Source of the DNA: Gordionus sp. m RMFG-2023
Lineage: Eukaryota > Nematomorpha > Gordioida > Chordodea > Parachordodidae
Assembly (NCBI RefSeq): GCF_954871325.1
Contig: NC_088779.1
Location: forward strand, 4,838,846-4,902,845
Direction of reading: 5' to 3'
Length of the DNA stretch: 64,000 bases
Both the position numbers and the translations under genes were made by a program. Under the pieces are notes generated by a model that saw only the letters and a list, made by a program, of their open reading frames with translations, was not told the DNA's origin and ran no database searches. Below, piece after piece: positions 40,806 to 52,380 of the stretch (position 1 is its first letter; the number at the start of each line of letters is the position of its first letter).

Positions 40806-43800
40806 GTTTTCCTTTAGTTTAAAAAATTTAAGGAAATGATAGGATTTAGATCGTCTCATTGGTCGACTTATTACTTAATAGCTGGCTATTTAGTTATTTA
40901 GTATCGATTAAATTGCCAAAAAAAGCAAGTGAAAATTTTTTTAAATAAAAAAGAAAGAAAATAACATAACCAAAAAACAAAAAAAACTATAAAAAATAAC
41001 AATGCCACCAAATACTTAAATTAAAACAGACCAAAATAGGATGTTCTAGCTAAAAAAAAAGCTATTTAGTCTGTACTAAAAAGCGATTAGGTATCCAAAT
41101 TACGAATCAGGACATAGACTTAATGGCTTAAAATTTTAGTTCTATTCTTTGTGTGTATTAACTTAAAAACAAAAACACTTATCTAAATGAGTTTACTTAG
41201 GATCAAAATAGAATATGAGTGAGCTATTGTGCATATATGATTTTTTAGAATAAGATATTTATGAACATTAATTTTAATAATTGGTTTTGAGGGCTCTAGC
41301 TTCGATTACTAACAAATTTATATATTATATACACATATAAGAAAGTATATAAACTAATAAAATATTCTTTTAACACAAGCTAAAATGGGACATTTAATAC
41401 CAGTGAAGAAGCATTATGCAAATAATCAGAAGCGCAGTGAGCCCAGACACCACTCCCCACATCATCACACAGATGATGGAAATGAAGAAGAAAGAGCTGC
41501 TTATAGAAGTCGACACAAATCAAAACTAGAAGAAAAGGGCAAAGGAAGAGGTTATAATCATTTTTTATGAGAAATTTATATTGTTATGGGGGCTAGAGAG
41601 ATTGGCCCAACTCCGGCTAATCAAGAATAATTTTTTATAATAGTCGATCCCATATCATAAATATTATAAAAGGTTTAAAAAATTTAAAAACTCCTGACAG
41701 GTCTGCCCCAAGAAAATATATTGTAAATGAGCCAAGGTTTTTAGCGGGACAGACCAAAGAGATCCCTAATAAGTGCGAACCCACCAGATTAAGGTTTTAG
41801 ATCCTTTTTATAAATAATAATAAAATATATAAATTAAATGATATCTAGTATAGTTATAGATAAAAGTTGATAATATTTCATTTAAGTATATTCAAAAGTG
41901 TCATTTCATCTTTATATTCACAAATAAACCTTGTGGCTTAAGAGGCATGTAAAATGAGTTGAAAAATATATAGTTTTCTCACTTTACTACAAATTTTGCA
42001 GTTAGCACAATAGGGGGGGGGGGGGGCTTTTAAAAAATTTGAAGAATCCCAAAAATTTAAAAAAAAAAATACCTATAAAAAAATTAATTTTTGAAATTAT
42101 TAGCTAAAGGAAAGTTAGGTTATTTCTAAAAAAATATAAATAATTTTAGAGCCTATATGATTGTAAAGGCTATCGACTCTACTGAATATTTGAAATCACG
42201 TTGCAATCGAGGAGAGGGTTAACCTTATGTTTTAAAAGTGTTGTTTTTGTTTTAAAATGTTCCAAATATATTTTATTTTTATTTTTGAGAGTTTCAGATG
42301 ATATTTCATGTTTAATTTAAAATTATACATGATATATATATTCACTTACCTTTCGAATAATTATAATTGATAAGGTAAATATAATTCGCATCTTGCTGTC
42401 TCGGCCCCAGAACGGGTCGAAGAATGATATTATTTTAAAAAATCCTGTGCCAAACTGGAAATTTAAATTGTAGTTGAAGGGTAGGTGGGAGTCATGAAAT
42501 TTTTTAAAAATTAAAAATCCGGGCCTGGCCGGGCCGATTTTAAAAAAAAAGGAAATAGGTTAAATCAAAATTAGAAAAGAAAAAGGAAAATCCGAATGAA
42601 AACTACTATCTACCCCCCCCCCTCCCCAATTTATTAAAGAGAAGAGAGCGTCTTTATAACTAGCTACATCTATTTCAATTTCTATGACGTCCAACTCTAA
42701 CCCATTGGGTGAAAAATCCCTAATTATTTAGTTGGAAAATGATGGGTGGCATTTAATGCACATATTTTATTGATTCCCTTTCTAAAATAATTTGCAAAAT
42801 TAAGTCAAAATTATCGAAATAACAAAATATCTAATAAAAGTTTTAGGGCCGCGCCCTAAAAAAGTATCAAAATAAAAAAGGGCAGACTAAAAAAGAAAAA
42901 TTCTAAAAGTTCCCAATTTAGAAAAAAAAACAAAAAAATTAAACCCTGGCCCGACAAATTTTTTTTTAATATATAAATAATACGAATATTTATAGCTTTT
43001 TGAGAATAATAATTTATTATTTAACAAAAAAACAGAATATTACGAAAAAGAGACGACTTACAATAAGCAAGGACTTATTCACCACGAATACGACTCCCTC
43101 AAAGATATCCATAATGGGCCTCGCAATCCTCAATATGCCAGCAAAGGTTCATACAACCACGACGTAGATTCACATCCTTATCCCTATGATTCCCGGGGTC
43201 AATTAATTATATTTAAAAAAATAAATACGAATAAACTTTAAAAATAGGTGAAAAAAAAAATAGATTCTTAAACATAATATATATAGAAGATAACTAAACT
43301 ATCTATCACAAATTGAGAAGTATTATACACTTTTTTTCATAAATTTTGGTAAAACTTTTTATAGTTTAGAGATGATATATAATTATATAAAATCGAGTTT
43401 GTATAACGTAATAACACGCATCTAAATATAGATTATGATCCAAGTTCTCATTATGCCTCTCACAAATCAAGAGGAAAAGGTAAATGGGGTTATCCCAAAT
43501 ATGAGAATGACTATGAGAAAAATGAAAGAGGCCATGGAAGGCCAATTCATCATAATTACCTTGAGGGATATGATGGCGACAAATATGGAGAGCTATCGGA
43601 TAAGGGTTACGGCGATATAGTTTATGATAATGATAATGACAACGATGAAAATCATATTGATAGAGATTACTTTCGAGAGAAGTTCCAGAAGACCCTGAAG
43701 GAAAATAAGTTGGTCAAAGAGAAGATAGGCAAATACAACTTTATCAAACACGCATCCAAGGGGATAGCTAAAGGGGAAAAGAAAGGGATTAGAAAAGGTA

Positions 43801-44608
43801 AATATAGTCATCAAGATACTCATTCCTATCATCCCGACCTTCATGATCACTCTCAAGTAAACTATTATAATGGTAAAAAAAATGAAAATCAGCAGAAAGA
43901 CATTGCTCATCATGATGGAAATTCTCGCCACCTCGAAATTGATTCCCGTAGAAGTTATAAGGGCACTACTCATACCCTTCCCGATTCAAGGGGCGGAGAA
44001 ACGGACCAATATAACGGTTAATAAAAAAAAAAATTTTACTCTTATAAAATCTCTCTAGAATAAACCAAATTTCAAGATCATTGACACTAATCAATTAGTC
44101 TCCCATATAAGGTTTTAATATACAAATTTTTTGAATTATATTTTTATTATTGAAATAAATTAAGGAAAGATTCCTAAATTAATATTTAAAAAAAATAATC
44201 GAATAATCAATTTCTACCCAAACTATAAAAAGATAAAAAAATAGTTTCGCATATTTATTTTATCAAGTTAAGCGAAAACATGCTTACAATATAGATCCAG
44301 AGCTGACTCCTAGAAAAATAGGTGATTATGGCAACAATAGGGCATATAGGGACAAGGGAAAAGATAACCTTAAGCCTGTAAGTGGTGAATATGGTAAAAT
44401 CGATCAGTCAAATCGTGATGATAAGATTAATGATAAGCATTATAGCGATAATGGTGGCAAGCGATACTTAATAGATCCCGCAACTTATTATTCCAGATAC
44501 AGCGATTACAACAAACGATATCCCAAACTTATACTGGTTAAAAATAGGGACCTGGAAGTGGATAAGAAAAGAAAAAAGGGCCAGGAGCTCTTAAATTTGG
44601 GCGCCTAA
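40586..44608 (+). CDS. Five-exon gene for an unrecognised hydrophilic Lys/Tyr/Asp/His/Asn-rich protein
   Basis: Exons 40586-40805, 41380-41550, 43036-43197, 43432-44016 and 44268-44608 join through four phase 1 introns into 1,479 nt, 492 codons plus stop, all open. The product is strongly charged and polar, with runs like DNDNDNDEN, SHQDTHSYHPDLHDHSQ and KGIAKGEKKGIRKGKY. It has almost no Cys or long hydrophobic stretch and no domain I know. It is probably disordered. No signal peptide or confident start codon is visible: the first exon enters in phase 0 after AACAAG, so an upstream exon is likely. Uniform phase 1 introns suggest modular growth. It could be a lineage-specific matrix or nuclear protein; nothing in the sequence decides. 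Confidence 0.75.
40851..41095. repeat. Family 3 repeat, copy 1 (intronic)
   Basis: CGACTTATTACTTAATAGC, ATAACAATGCCACCAAATAC and CCAAAATAGGATGTTCTAGC are shared in order with 62754-62925. Ends carry TAGCTATTTAGT-type inverted motifs (GGCTATTTAGTTATTTAGTA and AGCTATTTAGTCTGTACTAA). A MITE is likely; the family is unknown. Confidence 0.7.
41380..41550 (+). CDS. Polar-protein gene, second exon
   Basis: The acceptor is TAACACAAG|CT and the donor GAAGAG|GTTATA; phase 1 on both sides. It is rich in His, Lys, Arg and Glu (RHHSPHHHTDDGNEEERAAY). An internal ATG at 41385 could also serve as a start. Confidence 0.65.
42001..43035 (+). other. Second half of intron 2 of the polar-protein gene
   Basis: It contains a run of about 14 G at 42012, a run of C near 42614, and GGCCCG-type islands at 41690-41790 and 42400-42545. 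No exon was seen. Confidence 0.5.
43036..43197 (+). CDS. Polar-protein gene, third exon
   Basis: The acceptor is AAAAAAACAG|AA and the donor CCCGG|GGTCAA region, with GT at 43198; phase 1 on both sides. It encodes EYYEKETTYNKQGLIHHEYD, then SLKDIHNGPRNPQYASKGSY and NHDVDSHPYPYDSR. The frame shows no ATG-led ORF of size, yet is fully open and in phase. Confidence 0.7.
43432..44016 (+). CDS. Polar-protein gene, fourth and longest exon
   Basis: The acceptor is AAATATAG|AT and the donor ATAACG|GTTAAT; phase 1 on both sides; 195 codons. Tyr/His/Gly/Asp-rich sequence leads into acid DNDNDNDEN, then a Lys-rich helix-like stretch (FREKFQKTLKENKLVKEKIG), then KGIAKGEKKGIRKGKY and His-rich SYHPDLHDHSQ. 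Minus-strand frames here are shadows. Confidence 0.8.
44268..44608 (+). CDS. Polar-protein gene, last exon
   Basis: The acceptor is TTTATTTTATCAAG|TT. The frame is open to TAA at 44606-44608. It encodes VKRKHAYNIDPELTPRKIGD, a run rich in Asp/Asn/Tyr/Lys, then RYPKLILVKNRDLEVDKKRK and NLGA at the end. Confidence 0.78.
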
Positions 44609-44650
44609 AGGAAATAAATTGTTTTATAAGTTATATATATAATAATAGTA

Positions 44651-44656
44651 AATAAA
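44651..44656 (+). terminator. Candidate polyadenylation signal of the polar-protein gene
   Basis: AATAAA lies 43 bases after the stop, with another at 44613 just after it. The composition makes chance matches common. Confidence 0.35.
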
Positions 44657-45149
44657 CAATGGTTATGTTTGTTGTTTAAAATTAAATATTGATAAATAAG
44701 TCAATTAAAATGTTTTCATTATTTAAAAAAAAAAAATACTGTTTATTCATTTGATATCAAGTTTCTAAAATGATCCTAATGCTTTGCTTTAAAAATAAAA
44801 GATGGACATTATTATTGGTTATCCTATAATCCTACCTATAACCATCCATATCATTTTTAATACCGCAATATAATAGCTTTTACCGTTATTTCATTTTAAG
44901 ATTTTTATACACGAATAATTTTTTTTACGACAAAAAAAAATATATAGGCCAATATTCGAACTAAATAAAAGATAAATGAAACTTTAATCATTAAAAATGT
45001 TTCGGTATTCTTAAAAAAAAAACATGATTTATATCACAATAATAAATAAATGCATGAAATGAACACCATAAATAAACGTTAACGTTTATTTAAAGGTAAA
45101 ACAAACATGAAGGAAGAATTTATTTATGACTTATATGGTTACCGATGAG

Positions 45150-45346
45150 TAGCGTTGTTTGAACTGCTCGATTTTGAGCCGATTTATAAAAACGGCTAAC
45201 TCAATATTTTATCCATAAATATATACGCCAGCCTGAAGATTTTGGACATAGATGGCACAAGGGGAGGTTTAATCTATATTTTTCTGGCAAAAATATTAAG
45301 GCTGTTTTTAAAAAATCAGTTAAAATCGAGAAATATAACAATACTA
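45150..45346. mobile_element. Family 1 hAT-type MITE with 8-bp target duplication
   Basis: The left end TAGCGTTGTTTGAACTGCTC and right end ATATAACAATACTA are family 1 termini. Flanks CCGATGAG (45142-45149) and CTGATGAG (45347-45354) match at seven of eight bases. 197 bp, no coding frame. Confidence 0.85.
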
Positions 45347-45556
45347 CTGATGAGTTTGTTAGTGGAGATAATTTGACTAAGTAAATTGAGGTTCGGTGAC
45401 TCTTGGTGGCCTGGGTTGAAAATAAATTTATCGGTCCTTTAAAAAAAGTCACTCTATTTAGTAAAAAAAAATGTTTTTAAAACATAAAATAACAAATTAC
45501 TTTGTCATTTTTAAAATGGAATAAGTGAATCAGAAGTTTAGTACAAAATAGGTAAT

Positions 45557-45670
45557 GTTTATGCAAATATTAAAGTAATAAATGATGAAAATCAGCTAAT
45601 GTTAAGCATAATTTATGCAAATACTAAAGTAATAAATGACGAAAATTAGCTCATGTAAAGCATAATTTAT
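45557..45670. repeat. 55-bp tandem repeat, two units plus a start of a third
   Basis: TTATGCAAATATTAAAGTAA and TTATGCAAATACTAAAGTAA begin successive units; each ends with TAAGCATAA or AAAGCATAA. A third begins TTATGTAA. Confidence 0.7.
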
Positions 45671-47262
45671 GTAATATATATACTTTTTAAAAATTATAAT
45701 TAAGAAATTAAATTTGGCGTCCTTAAAATTCCTATTTACAAGGTTCTTATATTGCAATTCATTTGTGTTTAGATAATGTAGAATGATAAACTATTAAGTT
45801 TTCTTACTAAAGTTGATATCTTATTTCTATAATACAGGGTATTTTTATATATGCTATAGATGGCTGTGAGGTTGATACTCCCATTACTGTAAATGAAAAT
45901 ATTATAGATATAGTTATTTTGAATACATTAACTTATCATGATAAGAAAATATAAAATATGTATATATTATCTGATTTGACTCTTTTTTATATTAGCAGCC
46001 TCACATACGAAGACTTCTTGAATAAAATTGCGCACTTTTCGATATTAGCCAAAGTAAGTAAAATGTTTTTTCCAAGACAATTCTGATAGTTGTGGTTGTA
46101 GACATTTGCACGATCAAAGGGATGATTTTAAGCTTAAAAAGGTACCTTAATAGTTCTTGGAAATTTTAGAGAAGTCTGTTATGATACAAGAGAGCTTTCG
46201 ACGTGAGGAAGAGTGGGGGGGGGGGTTAATATAAAATATCTTTTCTAGTCTTTATTCAGCTGCTAAAAGCTCTTAGAATATTCCATAAAATTTTATGTCT
46301 GTTTGATATGATTATTGCATAAATATCGATGGTTGTCTTAAATAAATTTAAAAACTTCTCTATTAACATGCAAGGAATAAATTGAGATTAATTAAGGGTG
46401 AGGAATTGTAAAGACAAGAGGACGTTTGGGCTCATGTTGTTAAGGTAGTTATGAAGAAGAAGCTATCTCACTTAAATAAAATTGGAGAGGGCATGGAGTA
46501 TTTTTTTATTTATTTGAATTCCCATTTTTGCTCATTTGCACCTGGATGTCTCTAAGTATGATTTAGTATAGGGTGGTAAAAATAGTAAATTAGCTTAGCG
46601 TTGTAGTCTCTCGTTAAGAGGCTGTTTGTCTTCGGAAAGTTAATTGGAGCGATATCCTTACTATCCACTGCACCAAAAAATGTCTTGGTTGTGATCAAAG
46701 TTATACTCCCAGCCCTCTAATTCTTTTGCACATATGTTTTCCCCTATCACCATTGCCTGATTTATTTAGCTGCAAGACCTTATAATGTGTTTATAAAAGT
46801 AACATCATTGAGCTTTAATATATGGGAAATATCTGCAATTATGTAGAAAACTCAGAATATAATAGAGTTCGTGGACCCTTTGCAGGGCTTTCTTTCTCTG
46901 TCTTGGTATGGTGTCGCAAATATCTGAGGTTCTTGGTCTATACTGTCGGTTATACAGAGCGTTATATTAGGATGTTTATGCTGACTGGACTCCTCTGACA
47001 TAAAAGACCTACTTTTCGGATTAGTATTTATTCGTTTGTCTCAGCATTTTAAGCTAATAGTGATGTTTGTAGGTCATAGATAGGAGTGTGATAAGAAATA
47101 TTACACCAACTTTTATTATCGTTGAACATAGTGTTCGATTCTATATCTGTTGTTAATAGAATCTATTCCGTAGATATGGCCGGACTAAACAGATGCTTCG
47201 TTATCATTTTACAAAAAGAGATATTAAAAGGTATTTCTTTTTTAAAGGGGCTATTAATTAAT

Positions 47263-47312
47263 ATAATTTATATTCAATTTTCTAAGGGGCTTCGCCCCAC
47301 ATTATTTTTACT
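47263..47312. other. GGGGC-TTC-GCCCC hairpin
   Basis: GGGGCTTCGCCCC at about 47286-47298 forms a compact GC stem in otherwise A+T-rich DNA. No U-run or gene context gives it a role. Confidence 0.3.
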
Positions 47313-47839
47313 ATAATTAATTATAAATGCATGTATTCGATAATCTAAATAATATCTAACACAAATATAGAATCTAACTCGGTTGTTTTACTCTCATCAA
47401 AAAAAAACCATAAATATACACATTATTTTAAAAAATTAGAAAATTTTTACAAGTTATGCTAAAAATGAATATTTATACAAATCACCTAAGTATTAGGTTT
47501 CATTTTAATGTGTGGGATCATCTAATAAAATTATAATTTATAAAATAATTATAAATAGAATGTCTTTTTTCATATAATATAAAATCTTTTTTTCACACTT
47601 TTGTTTTTGCTTATTGTATAGGAAGAAATTATAATAATAAAATGATCATGCCACAAGGAAAATAATATTTGTTTAAAATATGCCGTAAAATTCTTAATAT
47701 TGCTATTTAATAGGCTCAACTTATTTAGAAATATTGGGCCAATTTTATTTGAATAATATTATTGCATTTTAAAAAATTAGTACTATCTTTGAAAAGGAAG
47801 TACTTTGGTACCTAAACAACCTAGCTCACTGGCTTTAAG

Positions 47840-48406
47840 CAGCGTCTACATGAGCGGGAGGGGTGGGAACAGTTTGCATAATATTTATTTGAGGAGGTAG
47901 GCTGCTTTAATGGGGGTAGGATAAATTTTTTGGGGGGTTATCTATTAAATTTTGAGATGAAATAGAACAAAATTTATTGCTGTAAAAATTAATACTTTTA
48001 TTTTAGAAATAAATTATCGACCAAATCTATATATTGCAAACAATTATACACATTGTTTTCCAAATAAAACTTTCTGCTATCCTTTTTAATTTAAAAGGTT
48101 TAGATATATCAGTAAGCTCATAATGCCATAATAATTAATTCATTGTAAATAATGGAGGTTTTAATTGAATTTATTATCTAAAAAATAAATTATTTATATT
48201 CACAAAATATCGATAGTTGGTAGTAGAGATAGATTAATTTAAGTTATCCTTATAAATTCTCTGAAAAGAGTGTTAATATAATTATAAAGGTGAAAATAAT
48301 AATAAAGAGACACCGCCGCCAAAGGTGTCGTGAATTATTTAGGGGGGTAGGCAAAGGTTTTTGAAGGGGGTTTGCATCCAGTGAAAATCCTGTCATGTAG
48401 ACGCTG
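47840..48406. mobile_element. Second hAT-type non-autonomous element, 567 bp
   Basis: CAGCGTCTACATGA (47840-47853) and TCATGTAGACGCTG (48393-48406) are perfect 14-bp terminal inverted repeats. They are flanked by GCTTTAAG (47832-47839) and GCTCTAAG (48407-48414), an 8-bp duplication with one difference. The CA..TG ends and 8-bp duplication indicate hAT. Subterminal regions are G-rich (GGGAGGGGTGGG, AGGGGGGTAGG) and one carries a GACACC/GGTGTC hairpin. There is no transposase frame. It is unrelated in sequence to family 1. Confidence 0.85.
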
Positions 48407-48897
48407 GCTCTAAGACTCGTATTTTGTTACATTCATTACTGTAATAACCTGCTTTTCTAATCTTATTCATTCTTAATTTATTATACCACAAGAAATGTTA
48501 AAATTAACCGCTTCTCGCTTAACGAGCAGGGAAAAATTGCTTCTCTATCCTTCATTATATATTGATAGTTGGCAGACTGACAAAGATGCAGTATTTGGTT
48601 AGGTCCAGGACGTTGATTTCCATTATTGGTACAGTTGCAAGCCTAGGTAGCGCTAGTTAATGCTACAATCACGTAAGAAGTTAGCAAAGCTTTAATGCTT
48701 CTTTATTGCATTAACCTGTTTAGAAATGGTCTTCATTTATCCATTAATTGGTTCAATTTTATAATCTGCGTGGGTAATATTAACCATAGTTTTTGTTCGA
48801 ATCTTGTGAATACAATAAGATCTAGTGTAATTGCTAGAAAGAAGAAAAAAATAAATAATAAGATTAAATTTTATTTATTTTATATATGTTAATTTAA

Positions 48898-49032
48898 AAA
48901 TTTACTCCTATGCCTTATGATTTTGTTCATAAATGGCAGAAAGAAATGGATATCTATTTGCCAAGTGATGAATCTTATATAATATTATTTAAAAATCGAC
49001 CAAAAATGAGCTTGTTAGCAGCAATACTTGGC
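48898..49032. mobile_element. Partial family 1 MITE
   Basis: TTATGATTTTGTTCATAAAT, GGCAGAAAGAAATGGATATC and AAATCGACCAAAAATGAGC are the inner and right-hand family 1 blocks. A 73-codon frame over it (48910-49131) is therefore not a gene. Confidence 0.6.
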
Positions 49033-50981
49033 ATAAGCATTGTACAATTTTTTAAAATTCGTTTTTTTAAACATTTCTTAATTATTAGTAGTATAATCAT
49101 ATTCATCAATTCATTTATCAGTTTTATTTAACAGCTGTAAAACGTTATTTTTGTTGTTATACAAAATTTATTGAACGTATATTCTTTTCCTTACAAATCT
49201 TTTTTATCATTGCCACACACATGTACATATCAATAATTATTCAATGACATAATATATATAAATTATGTAAAATACAATAATTATTCTCAATATAAACAAA
49301 TTCAATAGGTAGATTCATATTACATTAATACAATTCTTACTATTCTGCATAACTTATATTTTTTTTGAATATAGATATATATATTATTGTTTGAAATTCA
49401 ATTTAAATATTTTTATATTTTTTTTGCAATGTACATGTGTTATTTTTAGATAAATTTTAATTTATTTTTATCTTGATCATTCAAAAATTAGTTTATTTAA
49501 TTAAAACTAGAAGGTAATTTTTTAGAATAGGGACATTTTTATATTAGTAGTGATTTCTATTATATTAATATAAACATTTGATTCTTAGAAGTGAATTCTT
49601 TAATAATCTATATTTATATTCAATAATACATTCAGGATATTGTTCTAAAGTTTAAAAAATTTTAGCTTTTATTGGTCTTCAATTAATTTTTATACATAGT
49701 AATGTTGTTTTTTTAAACTATATACATAGTTAGTTTTATATACTTCACAGGTAGTAGACATTTCTAAACCACCTAAATTGATGATATTATTAATTCCCCT
49801 AAAGCAATTTAACCCTACCCCCTCTAAGAAATTTTAAAACAATCTTGTATTCCCCACCCCATTGCCTGGCCATACTTTGTTACTAAATTTTTAACAACTG
49901 ATTTGCTAAAAAAAAATTTAAATTCCATAAATTTAAATCACTTTATTTTTTTTATTGCTCAAAATTCTTTTGTTTTCACATTTTTGCTCCAAGGAGAGAT
50001 CTTGATCAAATTGAAAATACTACCTATAAATAGTTACAGCTATAGTGAACTCATTGCCCATTTTATAAATTTTAAAATCATACAAAATCTCTTAAGCCAT
50101 TTTAATTTTGGATCTATATTGAATTTTTAATTTATTTTGATAAATAAATATGGTTTTCTTTTATGCCATGAGTAGATTTGTTTGTCTTTTAAGAAGTCAA
50201 GATATTGTTTCTAAAATATTAAAGAAACTATTCAATGTTTATATGTTCATTTCATATCAAATCTATCACAATTCTTTTGACCTAGAATTTGGATGAAATT
50301 TTATATACAAACACATAACTAAAGCAGGGTTAAAATTTAACATCTTTGCAATTACATTAGGAGATATCAAGTGTCAATATAATTGGCTATTTTTACCTTA
50401 AAATATCCATAGAATATATGTTCTAGATTCGTTATTATTATAAGAATAACATAATAAAGGAATTTTAAGTAATAATAGTAAAAATTAATTGCATATTTAG
50501 TGTTTTTATTGATTTTGAAAGCCAAATATTGGCATTTTAATTTTTTTTTCATATAAGATATAGGTTAGTATTAATGATTAATCATTAAAATTTTGTAAAA
50601 AAAAAACCAGGAAAACCCATATATTTTACAAGGATTTTAAGCAATAGAATGGGGTTAAATCGACCGCCACATTAAAAAAAAAATATATATTTTTGTAAAT
50701 TACTTTATTAGTTTATCCGAGATATAAATTTATACATTGTAAATTTTTTTAAAATGAGATGGATAAGAATACTATTACCGAATGATCCTTAATAAGATTA
50801 AACACCCCCATTTTTTAAAATAAAGTCAAAATAAAATATAAAATTAAACATGAAATTGTTTATAAATTGATTCTTTATCCATCAACGGAGAATGTATAAC
50901 TGATGTAATTAGCTCGAATTATGTTAATTGATATTCCTCGTCTAAGGTAAATGTCTTAGTTTGTATTTTCGATGTTATTCG

Positions 50982-51013
50982 ATGCCCTAGATCCATGGAG
51001 ATATCTAGGGCAT
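50982..51013. repeat. Perfect 11-bp inverted repeat
   Basis: ATGCCCTAGAT (50982-50992) pairs with ATCTAGGGCAT (51003-51013) around a 10-base loop. It stands next to the retroelement fragment and has no other copy in the window. Confidence 0.65.
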
Positions 51014-51059
51014 GCTGCCAAAGGAAGTTGGTGTTGTAGAATATGTATGAATTTATGGA

Positions 51060-51730
51060 TGGAAGGTAAAACAGAAGAATATTTGGCAGATTCATTTCGT
51101 TTGGTTTCCACTATAACATAATGGTTTAGGTTGAAGGGTTACCACTCTTCTGTGGAATTTTGGATGAACCATCAGTACATTTATCATATGCATTGCAAAG
51201 TCTAGTCGGCTCAAGGGTTGAAGGAATTCCAACTGATTTTAAGGCACAAGATATAGTGTCATTACATTTTGTATGTCTTAGAAATCTATCCCTATATCGT
51301 TTGCAATGCAGAGAGTGGCGACCTATTACAGAGTGAACATGAGTATGGTATAACAATATCGCAATTAAGTCCAAATCCGATGGCATGACGTAGCTCATCG
51401 GTTGCAAGTAGTGAATCAAGATTACTTGAAGGGATTGCTTGATGTTCTACAGGGTGACTTCTTTAAAATGCGACAAAGTTGCTAACCAACCATAAATCAC
51501 AGTCTCTGCAATAAAGTTGAAAAAGGCTACCAGGGAAGAGAACTTCCAAAGATCGATAGCCTGGAAGAGTAGAAGATTCGGTGTATCTGTGTCGTTAATT
51601 CGCTGATGATTGGGCCGCATGATAAACGCGTGTATATGAGGGCACTAATTCAAAGTTTTGACGGTGATTGTATTTCTCTTCCAGCTGCTTTGTGGTAGGA
51701 TGGCTTGTAGCTAAGATAACAGACTTTAAG
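51060..51730 (-). pseudogene. Retroelement fragment: C-terminal part of a reverse-transcriptase-type ORF
   Basis: On the minus strand this reads as the Cys/His-rich tail common after the reverse transcriptase in LINE-like ORFs: SLLATDELRHAIGF, then a CSLCNR-type and HSLHCKR element, RHTKCNDTISCALKSVGIPS, and LEPTRLC...DGS. I recognise the order (DELR-AI-FRLG, C.C, G.H.L.C, RH..ND.I..AL...GIPS..EP.GL) from memory. It is broken with several interruptions. No RT core was found here, and the exact clade is not determined. Confidence 0.6.
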
Positions 51731-52301
51731 ATAGAATATGTATACACTTTATTTTGATAATGATATTAGATTAATTATTTCTGCATGAGCAAATAGTTGA
51801 ATGACATTTGATAAGCGCAAATTCATTTGACTTTTACAGCTGACTTCAATGTATGTACGTTTCTTTAAAAAAAAATAAAACTAATTGTTAAGCCAGGTTA
51901 GTCATTGAAAGTCATATGGTGGGATAGATGAGTCATTTTTAATTATTTTCTTCGAACACTTCAAAAGAATAAGCGACTAATTTTTTTTTGTAGTTTTTGT
52001 CGGAAAAAAAAGTGATATGCCCTCGTGGCACAATAACGAGACTCTTTATAAATATTTACATCCTCGCAAAAAAATAAATTGCGATTTTTCGAACATTTTT
52101 CCTTCTTTTAAAAAATAACGAAAAGAAAGTTCACCTTATATAATTATATATATATATATACACTCTCAAATCCTTTTTTTTTAAAGTTTCTCTTCGAAAA
52201 AAAATAGAATGAAGGAAAATCGAATTGTGTTCAAATGTTAAATTAGCACTATAAAAAGGGAACGATTTTGCTTTACCCTAAGGCTTCCTTTGTAGTAATT
52301 A

Positions 52302-52380
52302 CCGCGATGTCAATTGAAGCCATGCCTAACTAACAAAGTACTTTAGCTATGAGTTCGCGTCGCTTGAAGCGACATCGCGG
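52302..52380. repeat. Nested GC-rich inverted repeat
   Basis: CCGCGATGTC (52302-52311) pairs with GACATCGCGG (52371-52380). A second hairpin, GTCGCTTGAAGCGAC (52359-52373), overlaps the right arm. TTGAAGC follows both arms when read inward, so the arms agree over about 20 bases with a few differences. Confidence 0.65.

Noticed and set aside
43593-43973. 126-codon minus-strand hydrophobic frame
   Set aside because: It is the shadow of the fourth exon of the polar-protein gene, whose plus-strand frame splices in phase with its neighbours.
45557-45670. Regular spacing suggesting a CRISPR-like array
   Set aside because: Only two units and a start, contiguous without spacers, in animal DNA; it is a plain tandem repeat.
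48790-48810. GTTCGAATC-like tRNA T-loop motif
   Set aside because: No acceptor, D or anticodon stems could be built around it; no tRNA or rRNA gene was found in the window.
48910-49131. 73-codon plus-strand frame
   Set aside because: Most of it is a degenerate family 1 MITE.
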